Below, one piece after another: positions 20,080 to 30,480 of a DNA stretch of 64,000 nt. Each line of letters opens with the position of its first letter. Position 1 is the first letter of the stretch. Source of the DNA: Aquamicrobium defluvii. GTDB lineage: Bacteria > Pseudomonadota > Alphaproteobacteria > Rhizobiales > Rhizobiaceae. The position numbers and the translations under genes were made by a program. The notes beneath the pieces were generated by a model. That model was given only the letters and a program-made list of their open reading frames with translations. It made no database searches and had not been told where the DNA came from. The stretch is from assembly GCF_004363725.1 (NCBI RefSeq), contig NZ_SNZF01000007.1, positions 117,236 through 181,235 on the forward strand. The letters are read 5' to 3'.

Positions 20080-21069
20080 ATGAACCGTGCGCTTCGCCTT
20101 CTCCGGCGCAGGCTGGTCAGCAGCATTCCGGTGCTGCTGATCGTCATCGTCGGGTCGTTCTTCCTGCTGGAGCTGGCCCCCGGCGACGCGGCGGACGCCT
20201 ATCTGCTTTCCATCGGCGGCGGCGATCCGGCGCTGGTGCAGGCGCTGCGCCAGAGCTACGGCCTCGAAGGCTCCGCCCTGTCGCGGCTGTGGCTCTACCT
20301 GACGTCGCTTGTCCGGCTCGATCTCGGCTGGTCCGTCATCTTCAACCGGCCGATTTCCGGCCTCATCCTTGAGCGCCTGCCCAACACGCTGTGGCTGATG
20401 GGCAGCGCCGTCGCGCTTTCCTTCACCGTGGGGTCGGCGCTCGGCATCGTCGCCGGCTCGAAACCGGGAAGCTGGCGCGACCGGATGCTCTCCACCGGCT
20501 CGCTGGCGCTCTATGCGGTGCCGAGCTTCTGGCTCGGGCTGGTGCTGATCGTCGTCTTCTCGGTGCAGTTGCGCTGGTTCCCCACCGCCGGCATCGAAAC
20601 CATCGCCTCGGGCAGGCACGGTCTGGCGCGGGCGCGCGACATCGCCTGGCATCTGGCCCTGCCGGTGGCGGCACTGGGCCTCATCTATCTGGCGCTGTTC
20701 CTGCGCATGATGCGCACCGGCATGGCCGAGGCATGGCGGCAGGACTATGCGCTTGCGGCCCGCGCGCGCGGGCTCGGCCACCGCCGCATCGCGGTGTTCC
20801 ACATTGCCCGCAACGCGCTGTTGCCGCTCGTCACCATGCTCGGCCTTCAGGCCGCCTCCATGCTGGGCGGCAGCGTCGTCATCGAAAGCGTGTTCGCCAT
20901 TCCCGGCTTCGGGCGGCTGGCGCAAGAGGCCGTGGCGGGGCGCGACGCGCCGCTGCTCACCGGCATCATCCTGGTCAGCGCCGTGCTGGTCATCCTCGTC
21001 AATCTCGCCGTCGACATGGCCTATGCGCTGCTCGACCCGCGCGTCGGCGCGAACGAGGTTGCGGCATGA
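20080..21069 (+). CDS. ABC transporter permease (DppB/OppB type)
   Basis: Inner-membrane subunit of 329 residues with six predicted helices. The first begins LVSSIPVLLIVIVGSFFLLE. The ATPase-contacting EAA loop is RTGMAEAWRQDYALAARARG near residues 217-236. FGRLAQEAVAGRDAPLL near the end is typical of DppB. The stop overlaps the next permease by 4 bp (ATGA), so the two permeases are co-translated. Confidence 0.93.
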   Translation: MNRALRLLRRRLVSSIPVLLIVIVGSFFLLELAPGDAADAYLLSIGGGDPALVQALRQSYGLEGSALSRLWLYLTSLVRLDLGWSVIFNRPISGLILERLPNTLWLMGSAVALSFTVGSALGIVAGSKPGSWRDRMLSTGSLALYAVPSFWLGLVLIVVFSVQLRWFPTAGIETIASGRHGLARARDIAWHLALPVAALGLIYLALFLRMMRTGMAEAWRQDYALAARARGLGHRRIAVFHIARNALLPLVTMLGLQAASMLGGSVVIESVFAIPGFGRLAQEAVAGRDAPLLTGIILVSAVLVILVNLAVDMAYALLDPRVGANEVAA

Positions 21070-21916
21070 ATGCCCCCATAAATGCCCCCATAAATATCTT
21101 GGGGCGGCTGCTGCGCTCGCCCGCCGGCGTTGCAGGTCTGGCGCTGCTGGCCCTGCTGGCGCTGGCCGCGCTCAGCGCGCCCTTGCTGTTTCCCGGCGAC
21201 CCGCTGGCCATTGCCGGCGCGCCGCTGACGCCGCCCTTCACCGATCCCGCCTTTCCGCTCGGCACCGACCGGCTCGGCCGCAACGTGCTGGCCGGCCTGT
21301 TCCATGGCGCGCAGGCGTCGCTTGCGGTGGGGCTGGCGGCGGCGGCGGTTTCCATCGTCGCCGGCGCGCTGGTCGGCACCATAGCCGGCTTCGCCGGCGG
21401 GCTGGCCGACGAGGCGCTGATGCGCGTGGTGGACGCCTTCCAGACCGTGCCCGGTTTCCTTCTGGCGCTGGCTTTCGTCAGCGTCGCGGGCGCATCGCTG
21501 CCGGTCGTCATCCTCGCCATCGCGCTCGGCGCATGGACCGGCCCGGCGCGGCTGGCGCGCGCCGAGGTGCTGTCGATCCGCGAGCGCGACTATGTGGCGG
21601 CGGCGCGCGTCATCGGCATGCATCCGGCCGAAATCGCGCTGCGCGAAGTGCTGCCCAATGCGCTGCCGCCGGTGCTGGCGCTGGCGGCGGTGATCGTCGG
21701 CAATGCGGTGCTGATCGAATCCGCGCTTTCCTTCCTCGGCCTCGGCGACCCCAACATCGTCACATGGGGCTCGATGATCGCCGAAGGGCGCAACGTGCTG
21801 CGCTCGGCGCCGTTCCTGTCCATCGTGCCGGGCATCGGCCTCGTCGTCACCGTGCTCGGCGTCTATCTGCTGGCCGAAGGGCTTTCCGATGCGCTGGCGA
21901 GCAGAAAGGCGCGGCC

Positions 21917-21920
<4 letters not shown>
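21066..21920 (+). CDS. ABC transporter permease (DppC/OppC type)
   Basis: Second membrane subunit, 284 residues. After a short variable lead, helix 1 is AGLALLALLALAALSAPLLF; the DppC signature FPLGTDRLGRNVLAGLFHGA follows near residues 61-80, and the EAA loop RERDYVAAARVIGMHPAEIA is near 175-194. The first codons contain a tandem copy of AATGCCCCCATA (MNAPINAPIN), a small direct duplication at the N-terminus that could shift by slippage. Overlaps both neighbours by 4 bp. Confidence 0.93.
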
Positions 21921-22707
<787 letters not shown>

Positions 22708-22711
<4 letters not shown>

Positions 22712-23514
22712 GGGCGCCGCTGCTGGCGGTTCAGGGCCTCACCAAGACCTACCGTTCGGGCGGCCGCGAGGTGAAGGGGCTCGATGACGTGTCGCTGTCG
22801 GTGGCAGCCGGCGAAACCATCGGCCTCGTCGGGCCTTCGGGCAGCGGCAAGTCCACGCTGGCGCGGGTGGTGATGCGGCTGATCGAGCCGGATGCCGGCA
22901 CCATAGCCTTTGGAGGCGAGAATCTCGGCGCGCTGAACGGCAAGGCGCTGCGCACCGTCCGCAAGCGCATCCAGATGGTGTTCCAGGACCCCTCCGCCGC
23001 CTTCAACCCGCGCGCCACGGTGGCCGATGTGCTGGCCGATCCGCTACGCATCCACGGGCTGGCCTCCCCCGCAGAACGTCCCCGCCGGATCGCGCAATTG
23101 CTGGACAGCGTCGGCCTTTCCGCAAATCTCGCCGCGCGGCCCGTCCATGCCGTTTCCGGCGGCCAGCGCCAGCGCGTGGCCATTGCCCGCGCGCTGGCCA
23201 CCGAGCCGGAGCTGATCGTGCTGGACGAGGCGGTGTCGGCGCTCGACGTCACCGTGCGCGGCCAGGTCCTCGACCTGCTTGTTCGCCTGCAACGCGAGCG
23301 CGGCCTTGCCTATCTGTTCGTCTCGCACGATCTGGCGGTGGTGCGCGCCGTCTCGCACCGCATCGCCATCATGGATCGCGGCCGCATCGTCGAGACGGGG
23401 CCGGCGGGCACGGTCGTCGCCGATCCCCAATCGGAAACCGGGCGCGCGCTGGTCGCGGCCATTCCCCGCCTTCATATTTCCCACCTTAACCGGGAAGCAT
23501 CCCAAAATGCCTGA
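22708..23514 (+). CDS. ABC transporter ATP-binding protein (DppF/OppF type)
   Basis: Partner ATPase of 268 residues: Walker A GPSGSGKST near 41-49, Q-loop MVFQDPSAAFNPRA typical of DppF, signature VSGGQRQRV, Walker B LIVLDEAVSALD, H-loop FVSHD. It completes a heterodimeric peptide-type importer. Its last eight bases overlap the start of the class V aminotransferase gene. Confidence 0.93.
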
Positions 23515-24607
23515 TTTCGCCCGCCATTCGCTGCTCGACCTGCCGCCCTACCCGGCAGCGGGCTACGCAAGGCTTGCCGACCGCATCGCCACCCTCATCG
23601 CTACCGGCAACGATGTGGTGTTCGTGCAGGCGGAAGCGGTCGTGGCGCTGGAGGCGGCAGCCACAAGCCTCGGCACGGCGGGCATGCGCGCGCTCAACAT
23701 CGTCACCAGCCCCTATGGCGAATTGTTCGGCGGATGGCTGACGCGTGCCGGCGTGGACGTCGTCGAACTCAGGGCCGAACCCGGCCTGCCGGTCACCGTC
23801 GAAGCCGTGGCGCAGGCGCTGGCCGGCGCGGGCGGTGTTGATCTGGTGGCGCTGGTCCATGCGGAATCGGCGTCCGGCATCCTCAACCCGCTGCCCGCAA
23901 TCGCCAGGCTGGCGCGCGAAAAGGGTGCATTGCTGCTGGTCGATGCGGTGGCGTCGGCCGGCGGGCACGAACTGGACGTGGATGCGCTTGGCATCGACAT
24001 CGCCGTCATCGGCCCGCAGAAGGGGCTGGGCGGTCCGGCCGGCATTTCCGCGCTCTGCGTCAGCCAGCGGGCATGGCAGGCCATCGACCGGCCGGACGCG
24101 CCGCAGCGTTCGGTGCTGTCGCTCATCGACATAAAGCGCAACTGGCTGGATGCCGGGCGCGGCGCGCTTTCCGGCATGCCTTCGGCGCTGGAGTTCCACG
24201 CGCTGGAAGCCGCGCTCGACCGGGTGGAGGCCGAAGGGATGGCCGGCACCATCGCCCGTCATGTCCGCGCGCAGCGCGCCACCCGCGCCGGACTGGAAGC
24301 GCTCGGTGCGCGCCTGTGGATCGGCGACGAACGCGAGGCTTCGCGCCTCGTCACCACCATCCTGCTACCGGAAGGGCTCGACGCGCACCGGCTCGCGCAG
24401 GATGAGGCGGCGATTGCGGCGGGCCTGACGGCCGGCGTCGGCGCTGTGGCCTCGAAGCTGCTGCGCCTCGATCACACCGGCCCCCGCGCCGGCCGCGAGA
24501 CGGTTCTGCAAGGAGTGCGCGCCGTCGGGCACATTCTGAACCGTGCCGGATTTGCCACGGACGAACGCGCCGCCGAAGAAGCCGTCGCCGGCGTCTATGG
24601 ACCCTGA
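23507..24607 (+). CDS. Class V aminotransferase, alanine-glyoxylate/serine-pyruvate-like
   Basis: Fold-type I PLP enzyme of 366 residues. The acid that holds the cofactor ring is in LLLVDAVASAGGHELDVD, and the Schiff-base lysine is in AVIGPQKGLGGPAG near residues 162-175, the arrangement of alanine-glyoxylate, serine-glyoxylate and aminoethylphosphonate transaminases. The ATG at 23507 lies within the end of the ATPase gene, so the enzyme is translationally coupled to the importer and probably acts on the imported amino compound. The exact substrate cannot be read from the sequence. The 3' end overlaps the convergent glucanase gene by 13 bp. Confidence 0.78.
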   Translation: MPDFARHSLLDLPPYPAAGYARLADRIATLIATGNDVVFVQAEAVVALEAAATSLGTAGMRALNIVTSPYGELFGGWLTRAGVDVVELRAEPGLPVTVEAVAQALAGAGGVDLVALVHAESASGILNPLPAIARLAREKGALLLVDAVASAGGHELDVDALGIDIAVIGPQKGLGGPAGISALCVSQRAWQAIDRPDAPQRSVLSLIDIKRNWLDAGRGALSGMPSALEFHALEAALDRVEAEGMAGTIARHVRAQRATRAGLEALGARLWIGDEREASRLVTTILLPEGLDAHRLAQDEAAIAAGLTAGVGAVASKLLRLDHTGPRAGRETVLQGVRAVGHILNRAGFATDERAAEEAVAGVYGP

Positions 24608-25938
24608 AGCCAGCCGCCGCTGAAGCCGGCGCGGCGCAGGCCGGTGACGATTGGCGCGCAGTCGCGCATCAGGCGCCACAGAAAACCGCTGCGGTGGTTC
24701 TCGATCATCAGCACCACCGGCCCCTGATTGATGCCGATGAGGGCGGGCGACACCCAGCCGCCGTCCAGATCGTCGGTCCCGGCCCATGTCGGGTTATAGC
24801 TGGCGGTGAAGCGGCAGCGGGCTCCTTCGTCCGCCCCTGCCCCCGCACCCGCCCCCGCGCGGTGGACATGGCGCGCCAGCGGCATCACGATCTCCGGTGC
24901 GAAGGGCAGCGAGGCCATCGCCGCCCATGGCGACAGCGTGCCGTCGTCGGGGCCGTGGGGCACGCCGCGCGCGGCATAGCCATGGAAACGGCGCTCGACG
25001 CCGCCGATGGTCCGGCGTGCCGGTCCCGGCCCGTCGCCTGCGGAAAAGCCCCAGCAGTTTTCGCCATAGGCCCGCAATCCCTTCGGGTTGCGGATGGCGT
25101 AGTCGCGCTGGAGCCGGGTGGCGGCACGGCTGTTGCCGAAATAGTCGAAGCCCCTTGCGCGCATGAAACCGTCGCGTATGTCGCGGAAATCGATCCAGAT
25201 GTGCGAAAGCTGATGCACGAACAGCGGGCCGGCATGGAGCATCTCGCGCCCGTAGACCCGCCGCCAGCGCAGGGTGGAAAGCCACGCCTTATAGCTTTCC
25301 GGCGGGACCGGGAAGCTCGGCGAGCCGAGGCCCAGAATATAGAGGATCAGCGCCTCGTTGTAGCCTTCCCAGCGAAAGCGCAGGAAGCCGCGCCCCGACC
25401 GCCAGCCATGGCTGAAGGTCGCCCCGCCGTTCAGCGCCCAGCGCCAGTCGACGCGGGTGTAGAGCGCATGGGCAAGACTGCGGATTTCGGCCTCCGCCGC
25501 ATCGTCATGGGCGAAATATTGGGCGGCGGCCAGCACGCCCGCCATCAGCAGGGCCGTGTCGATGGTGGAAAGCTCGCTTTTCCACGCGCGGCGGCCCGTA
25601 TGCATGTCGAGGAAATGATAGAAGAAGCCCTTGTGGCCGGCCGCATCCGGCTGCGGCCCCTGCGGCGCGCGCCACAGGCAGCGCAGCGCCGCAAGCGTCA
25701 GCGCCTGTGCCTCCCCGCGGCTCATCCAGCCGCGCTCCACGCCCGCCGGCCACAGGCTGAGCGCCAGCCCCAGCGCCGCGATGGAGCATGGCGCGCCCGG
25801 CCGCGTGCTGTCCGCGACAAGGCCGTTGGCCCGGTTCACCGCATTCAGGAAAAAACCGGACGACCGCCGCTGGATGTCGTCCAGCAGCGTTTCATCGGGG
25901 ATGTTGCGGGCCAGGCTGGCCACCGGAAGTGCGTCCAT
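24595..25938 (-). CDS. Glucoamylase-like (GH144-type) protein, probable beta-1,2-glucan hydrolase
   Basis: A 447-residue protein of the glycoamylase-like family (COG5368 type, (alpha/alpha)6 barrel). Diagnostic runs: DIQRRSSGFFLNAVNRANGL near 22-41, GHKGFFYHFLDMHTGRR near 101-117, ELSTIDTALLMAGVLAAAQY near 121-140, GYNEALILYILGLGSP near 191-206 and the C-terminal GWVSPALIGINQGPVVLMIENHRSG. Members of this family include endo-beta-1,2-glucanases, which fits alphaproteobacteria that make cyclic beta-1,2-glucans. No signal peptide is obvious, so a cytoplasmic site is likely. Its gene points against the importer-aminotransferase set. Confidence 0.75.
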   Translation of the reverse strand: MDALPVASLARNIPDETLLDDIQRRSSGFFLNAVNRANGLVADSTRPGAPCSIAALGLALSLWPAGVERGWMSRGEAQALTLAALRCLWRAPQGPQPDAAGHKGFFYHFLDMHTGRRAWKSELSTIDTALLMAGVLAAAQYFAHDDAAEAEIRSLAHALYTRVDWRWALNGGATFSHGWRSGRGFLRFRWEGYNEALILYILGLGSPSFPVPPESYKAWLSTLRWRRVYGREMLHAGPLFVHQLSHIWIDFRDIRDGFMRARGFDYFGNSRAATRLQRDYAIRNPKGLRAYGENCWGFSAGDGPGPARRTIGGVERRFHGYAARGVPHGPDDGTLSPWAAMASLPFAPEIVMPLARHVHRAGAGAGAGADEGARCRFTASYNPTWAGTDDLDGGWVSPALIGINQGPVVLMIENHRSGFLWRLMRDCAPIVTGLRRAGFSGGWLQGP

Positions 25939-25982
25939 GACGATGCATATAGACGCTCACGAGGCCGGGAACAGCCCGTTCC

Positions 25983-27329
25983 TCAGACCGCTATGGAGTG
26001 GCGGGCGGTGCCGCGCCCGATGTAGCTGTCGAAGCCGGCCGCCACGGACCGCACATGGGCGCGCGCCTGCGGCTGGACCGTGAAGCTGTCGCCCTGCCGC
26101 GACAGGACGTCGGGGAAGCGGTCGCACATCTGGCGCGCCTCGTCGACGACGGCCTCGGCATCTTCCCCGAAACGTCCCGACGCCTCGTCCGCGGAGAAGC
26201 CGAAATCGCACATCAGCCGCTCGATCACCCAGGCGCGAACGCGATCCTCGCCCGACAGCTCGAAGCCGCGCGCCACCGGCAGCATGCCCTTCTCGATGGC
26301 GCGCCGGTAGATGCCCATGGCCGGCGCGTTCTGGGCATAGCCTTCGCGAAAACCGCTGATCGAGGACGGGCCGAGGCCGATCAGCGTTTCGCATCCGTCG
26401 TCGGTGTAGCCCTGGAAATTGCGGCGCAGCGCGCCGCGCCGTGCTGCCAGCGCCAGGCTGTCGTCCGGCAGGGCGAAGTGGTCGAGGCCGATCGCCTCGT
26501 AGCCGGCTTCGCGGATGAGGGCGGCGGCCCGCGCCGACTGGGCCATGCGCGCCTCGCGGTCCGGAAGGGCGGCCTCGTCGATCAGCTTCTGGTGCTTCTT
26601 GAACCACGGCACATGGGCGTAGCCGAACAGCGCCAGACGGCTCGGCCTGAGCGACAGCGACAGGGCGACCGTATCGGCGATGGAGGCGACGCTCTGGTGC
26701 GGCAGGCCGTAGACGAGGTCGAGATTGATGGCCGAAACGCCACGCGCCCGCAGGCCCTCCACGACGGCCTTCGTGTCTTCGAAGCTCTGTTCGCGGTTGA
26801 TGGCCTTCTGCACCTCGATGCGGAAATCCTGCACGCCGAGGCTGGCTCGGGTGACGCCGGCGGCGGCGATGGCGTCGAGGCGCGCCTCGTCCATGTCGGT
26901 CGGGTCGATCTCGACGCTGACGGAGGCATTGGCCGTGAAGCGGAAGGTTGCCCGCAGCGTATCCATCAGGTGCCGGAAATCCTGCGGCGTGAGCAGCGTG
27001 GGCGAGCCGCCGCCGAGATGCACCGCGCCCACCTGCACCGAATCCGGCAGGGAGGCCGCCGCCAGCGCGATCTCGCGATACAGCGTTTCCAGATAGGCCG
27101 CCACCGGCTCGTAACGCAGCGTGTGGCGCGTATGGCAGGCGCAGAACCAGCACAGCCGGTCGCAGAACGGGATGTGGATGTAGAGCGATACGGCCTCGCC
27201 GTCCTTCACGGCCGCCATCCAGCCGCGCACGGTGGCGTCTTTCACGCCCTCGTGGAAATGCGGGGCCGTGGGGTAGCTCGTATAGCGCGGAGCGGTGTCG
27301 GCGAACCTGAAAGCTGCCTGCGCGGACAT
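25983..27329 (-). CDS. hemN: Oxygen-independent coproporphyrinogen III oxidase
   Basis: Radical SAM enzyme that decarboxylates coproporphyrinogen III to protoporphyrinogen IX without oxygen, feeding haem synthesis at low oxygen. The cluster motif CDRLCWFC (CxxxCxxC) is near residues 55-62, preceded by SLYIHIPFC; HLGGGSPTLL is the SAM-binding glycine motif and the HemN C-terminal domain covers about 330-440. The ATG at 27329 is chosen over 27401 because AAGGAGG lies 7 bp upstream. The 448 residues match true HemN rather than HemW. It is divergent from fnrL across a shared FNR box. Confidence 0.95.
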   Translation of the reverse strand: MSAQAAFRFADTAPRYTSYPTAPHFHEGVKDATVRGWMAAVKDGEAVSLYIHIPFCDRLCWFCACHTRHTLRYEPVAAYLETLYREIALAAASLPDSVQVGAVHLGGGSPTLLTPQDFRHLMDTLRATFRFTANASVSVEIDPTDMDEARLDAIAAAGVTRASLGVQDFRIEVQKAINREQSFEDTKAVVEGLRARGVSAINLDLVYGLPHQSVASIADTVALSLSLRPSRLALFGYAHVPWFKKHQKLIDEAALPDREARMAQSARAAALIREAGYEAIGLDHFALPDDSLALAARRGALRRNFQGYTDDGCETLIGLGPSSISGFREGYAQNAPAMGIYRRAIEKGMLPVARGFELSGEDRVRAWVIERLMCDFGFSADEASGRFGEDAEAVVDEARQMCDRFPDVLSRQGDSFTVQPQARAHVRSVAAGFDSYIGRGTARHSIAV

Positions 27330-27380
27330 GATGCCTCCTTGTTTGCGCAAAAGCTCTGCCGTTTTGCGGGCAAGGCCGCG

Positions 27381-27394
27381 TTGACCTCGATCAA
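27381..27394. promoter_or_regulatory. FNR box between hemN and fnrL
   Basis: TTGACCTCGATCAA fits the FNR/FnrL consensus TTGAT-N4-ATCAA with one mismatch. It lies 51 bp upstream of the hemN start and 80 bp upstream of fnrL, so it could activate hemN and autoregulate fnrL. Confidence 0.8.
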
Positions 27395-27474
27395 ACGTCA
27401 TGAGAGCAAGACAAACTGACGCGGCGCGTCAATTGCGCTAAGGTGCTATCGGAGAACCGAAAGGTGGCTGAATC

Positions 27475-28197
27475 GTGCGCAAGGACATTCATACCGACGG
27501 TATACCCGTGCTGTGCGTGTCCTGCGAGGCGCGCCACAGGGGCGTTTGCGGGGCGCTCGAGCCGGAACAGCTCGTTTCGCTGGCCAAAAGCTCGCACAAG
27601 CAGCAGGCGCAAAGCGGCACCGAGCTTCTGGGCGATGCCGAGCGGATCGACACCTATGCCAATGTGCTGTCGGGCGTCGTGAAGCTGACCAAGACCCTTT
27701 CGGACGGGCGCCAGCAGATCGTCGGCCTGCAATTCGCACCGGATTTCCTCGGCCGCCCGTTCAAGACCGAGAGCGATCTCAACGCGGAAGCGGCGACCGA
27801 CGTGTCGCTGTGCGCCTTCCCCAAGGCAGCCGTCGAGCGCATGATGCAGGCGTCGCCTGAACTGGAGCGCCGGCTGTACCGCCAGGCGCTGGACGAGCTG
27901 GACGAGGCGCGCGACTGGATGGTGACGCTGGGGCGCAAGACGGCAGCCGAGAAGATCGCCTCCTTCCTGCTGATGATCGCGCGCCATATCGATCCGACGG
28001 ACAATCCGGACGGGGATGCGGCGGCCTTCGACCTGCCCCTGACGCGCGCCGACATCGCCGATTTCCTCGGGCTGACCATCGAGACGGTGAGCCGGCAGCT
28101 CACCCGCCTGCGTGCCGACAAGGTCATCAGCATCGAGAACAACCGCCATATCGTCGTCCCCAGCCTCAGCCGCCTGGAAGCGCGGGCGGGCAACTGA
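27475..28197 (+). CDS. fnrL: Anaerobic transcription regulator FnrL (Crp/Fnr family)
   Basis: Oxygen-sensing activator, 240 residues, GTG start. Three N-terminal cysteines (Cys14, Cys17, Cys25: CVSC then RHRGVCGAL) and Cys113 (SLCAF) form the expected ligands of an oxygen-labile [4Fe-4S] cluster with the C-x2-C-x7-C spacing of FnrL. A cyclic-nucleotide-type beta roll spans about 35-125, a dimer helix about 130-160, and the C-terminal helix-turn-helix includes RADIADFLGLTIETVSRQLTRL, whose E-TVSR recognition residues match FNR. Targets in this window are marked by three FNR boxes. Confidence 0.95.
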   Translation: MRKDIHTDGIPVLCVSCEARHRGVCGALEPEQLVSLAKSSHKQQAQSGTELLGDAERIDTYANVLSGVVKLTKTLSDGRQQIVGLQFAPDFLGRPFKTESDLNAEAATDVSLCAFPKAAVERMMQASPELERRLYRQALDELDEARDWMVTLGRKTAAEKIASFLLMIARHIDPTDNPDGDAAAFDLPLTRADIADFLGLTIETVSRQLTRLRADKVISIENNRHIVVPSLSRLEARAGN

Positions 28198-28200
28198 CCC

Positions 28201-28695
28201 TCAGGCTTCGACGCAGCCGATTTCCGGCAGCACATGCTCGCGCTCGAAGGCGACATGGCGGCGCTGCGCCTCGAAGAAGCCGCGCAGCATGAAGCCCAGC
28301 GCTTCCGGATTGTCGACCGACCCGTCGCGCCCGAGCACCAGCAGCGCTTCCGTCAGCTCGCCGGCGAAGCATTCGTCCTCGATATGTTCGGCGCGCAGCC
28401 TCTCCACCGAGCCGCGCCCCCTTCCCCGCTGCTCCAGAACGCGCTCATAGGCCGGCAGCAGCGTTTCCTCCTCGAATCGGTGGATGCCCCGCACCAGCGG
28501 TTCCAGCTCGCAGGCGATCATCATGCATTTGCGGCGGTCGATGCTGGCGGGAAGCGAATCGGCCACCTCTTCCAGCAGGGCGCAAAGCCGCAGCATCTGG
28601 GCATGGGCCAGTTCCACGATGGCCAGCACGCTCGTCTGGCAGCGCTGGCGCGACGTCTCATCTCCCGGAAGGGCCGTTATCTGTATGGTTTTCAT
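28201..28695 (-). CDS. Hemerythrin-like (HHE domain) protein
   Basis: A 164-residue four-helix protein with spaced His and Glu residues suited to a diiron site: LAHAQMLRLCALLEE, GIHRFEEETLLPAYERVL, RAEHIEDECFAGEL and RRHVAFEREHVLPEIG. Such HHE proteins bind oxygen or nitric oxide, or act in iron-sulfur repair. It converges with fnrL with only a 3-bp gap, and its promoter side faces the FNR box before ccoN, so low-oxygen induction is likely. The precise role is not shown. Confidence 0.75.
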   Translation of the reverse strand: MKTIQITALPGDETSRQRCQTSVLAIVELAHAQMLRLCALLEEVADSLPASIDRRKCMMIACELEPLVRGIHRFEEETLLPAYERVLEQRGRGRGSVERLRAEHIEDECFAGELTEALLVLGRDGSVDNPEALGFMLRGFFEAQRRHVAFEREHVLPEIGCVEA

Positions 28696-28749
28696 TTTTC
28701 ATGACCCGATCGACCGCGCCAACAATGGATGCGACGACGCGTCACGGCG

Positions 28750-28763
28750 TTGACATGGATCAA
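28750..28763. promoter_or_regulatory. FNR box upstream of ccoN
   Basis: TTGACATGGATCAA matches TTGAT-N4-ATCAA with one mismatch. It lies 82 bp before the ccoN start and 54 bp before the divergent hemerythrin-like gene, so it may serve both. Confidence 0.82.
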
Positions 28764-28845
28764 TGCGCAGTGCACCCGAACCACTCAATGAGAGGTACGC
28801 CGGCGGGTGTCATGAGCCCGGCCGGGCAAGGATCGGGGACTCTGG

Positions 28846-30468
28846 ATGACCAACGGATCATATATCGTCGGCCTGGGCCTGTTCGCGTTCGTCGCCCTCA
28901 TGGGGGCGGGCTTCGCGGCAGATCAGCTCTTCGCCCAGCACATGTGGGTGCTGTTCTTCGTACTCGTCGGCGCGACCTTCGTGCTGATACGCCGCGCGCA
29001 GTTCGCGCCCGTGCAGGCGCCCGATCCGGACGCCTATATGGACGGACCGATCCGCTACGGGGCCATCGCCACCATCTTCTGGGGCGTGATCGGCCTGACC
29101 GTCGGCGTCGTCGCCGCCCTGCAACTCGCCTTCCCCGATCTCAACATCGAGCCCTGGTTCAATTTCGGCCGGATGCGGCCGCTGCACACCTCGGCCGTGA
29201 TCTTCGCCTTCGGCGGCAACGCGCTGATCGCGACGTCCTTCTATGTCGTCCAGCGCACCTCGCGCGCGCGCATGTTCGGCGGCGACCTCGCCTGGTTCGT
29301 GTTCTGGGGCTACCAGCTCTTCATCGTCATGGCCGCCACCGGCTACCTGCTGGGCATCACCCAGAGCCGCGAATACGCAGAGCCCGAGTGGTATGTCGAC
29401 ATCTGGCTGACCATCGTGTGGGTCGCTTACCTGCTGGTGTTCCTCGGCACCATCCTGAAGCGCAAGGAACCGCACATCTACGTCGCCAACTGGTTCTACC
29501 TCGCCTTCATCGTCACCATCGCCATGCTGCACATCGTCAACAATCTGGCGGTGCCGGCATCCTTCGTGGGCTCGCGCTCCTATTCGCTGTTCGCCGGCGT
29601 GCAGGATGCGCTGACGCAGTGGTGGTACGGCCATAACGCGGTCGGCTTCTTCCTCACCGCCGGGTTCCTCGGCATGATGTACTACTTCGTGCCGAAGCAG
29701 GCCGGCCGCCCGGTCTATTCCTACCGGCTGTCGATCATCCACTTCTGGGCGCTGATCTTCCTCTACATCTGGGCAGGTCCCCACCACCTGCACTACACCG
29801 CCCTGCCCGACTGGGCGCAGACGCTGGGCATGGTGTTCTCCATCATGCTGTGGATGCCCTCCTGGGGCGGCATGATCAACGGCCTGATGACGCTCTCGGG
29901 CGCCTGGGACAAGATCCGCACCGACCCCGTCATCCGCATGATGGTCGCGGCCATCGCCTTCTACGGCATGGCCACCTTCGAGGGTCCGATGATGTCGATC
30001 AAGGCGGTCAACTCGCTGTCGCACTACACCGACTGGACCATCGGGCACGTCCACTCCGGCGCACTCGGCTGGAACGGGCTGATCACCTTCGCCGCCCTCT
30101 ACTTCATGGTGCCGAGGCTGTGGGGCCGCGCGCGGCTCTACTCCGAGCGCCTCGTGGTGTGGCACTTCTGGCTCGCCATGATCGGCATCGTGGTCTACGC
30201 GGCCGTGATGTGGGTGTCGGGCATCATGCAGGGCCTGATGTGGCGCGAATACGACGAGCAGGGCTTCCTGGTCTATTCCTTCGCGGAAACCGTGCAGGCC
30301 ATGTTCCCCTACTACCTGATGCGCGCACTCGGCGGCGCCCTCTACCTCGCCGGCGCGATCATCATGGCCTACAACCTCACCATGACCATTCTGGGCCATG
30401 AGCGCGAGGAAGAGCCGATCGGCGGCAAGTCCGCCGCTCCCCGCCCCGCCGCCGTGCCGGCCGAATAG
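28846..30468 (+). CDS. ccoN: cbb3-type cytochrome c oxidase subunit I
   Basis: Catalytic subunit of the high-affinity cbb3 terminal oxidase, reducing oxygen to water at a haem b3-CuB centre and pumping protons. The 540-residue protein has about 13-14 membrane helices. Key stretches: [20 protein letters not shown] (low-spin haem ligand), [19 protein letters not shown] (CuB His and the Tyr region), [14 protein letters not shown] (two CuB histidines) and [16 protein letters not shown] (haem ligands). First of ccoNOQP, preceded by an FNR box. The ORF starts with a normal ATG after GGGGACTCTGG, a weak ribosome-binding site. Confidence 0.97.
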   Translation: MTNGSYIVGLGLFAFVALMGAGFAADQLFAQHMWVLFFVLVGATFVLIRRAQFAPVQAPDPDAYMDGPIRYGAIATIFWGVIGLTVGVVAALQLAFPDLNIEPWFNFGRMRPLHTSAVIFAFGGNALIATSFYVVQRTSRARMFGGDLAWFVFWGYQLFIVMAATGYLLGITQSREYAEPEWYVDIWLTIVWVAYLLVFLGTILKRKEPHIYVANWFYLAFIVTIAMLHIVNNLAVPASFVGSRSYSLFAGVQDALTQWWYGHNAVGFFLTAGFLGMMYYFVPKQAGRPVYSYRLSIIHFWALIFLYIWAGPHHLHYTALPDWAQTLGMVFSIMLWMPSWGGMINGLMTLSGAWDKIRTDPVIRMMVAAIAFYGMATFEGPMMSIKAVNSLSHYTDWTIGHVHSGALGWNGLITFAALYFMVPRLWGRARLYSERLVVWHFWLAMIGIVVYAAVMWVSGIMQGLMWREYDEQGFLVYSFAETVQAMFPYYLMRALGGALYLAGAIIMAYNLTMTILGHEREEEPIGGKSAAPRPAAVPAE

Positions 30469-30480
30469 GAGTTTGACCGA

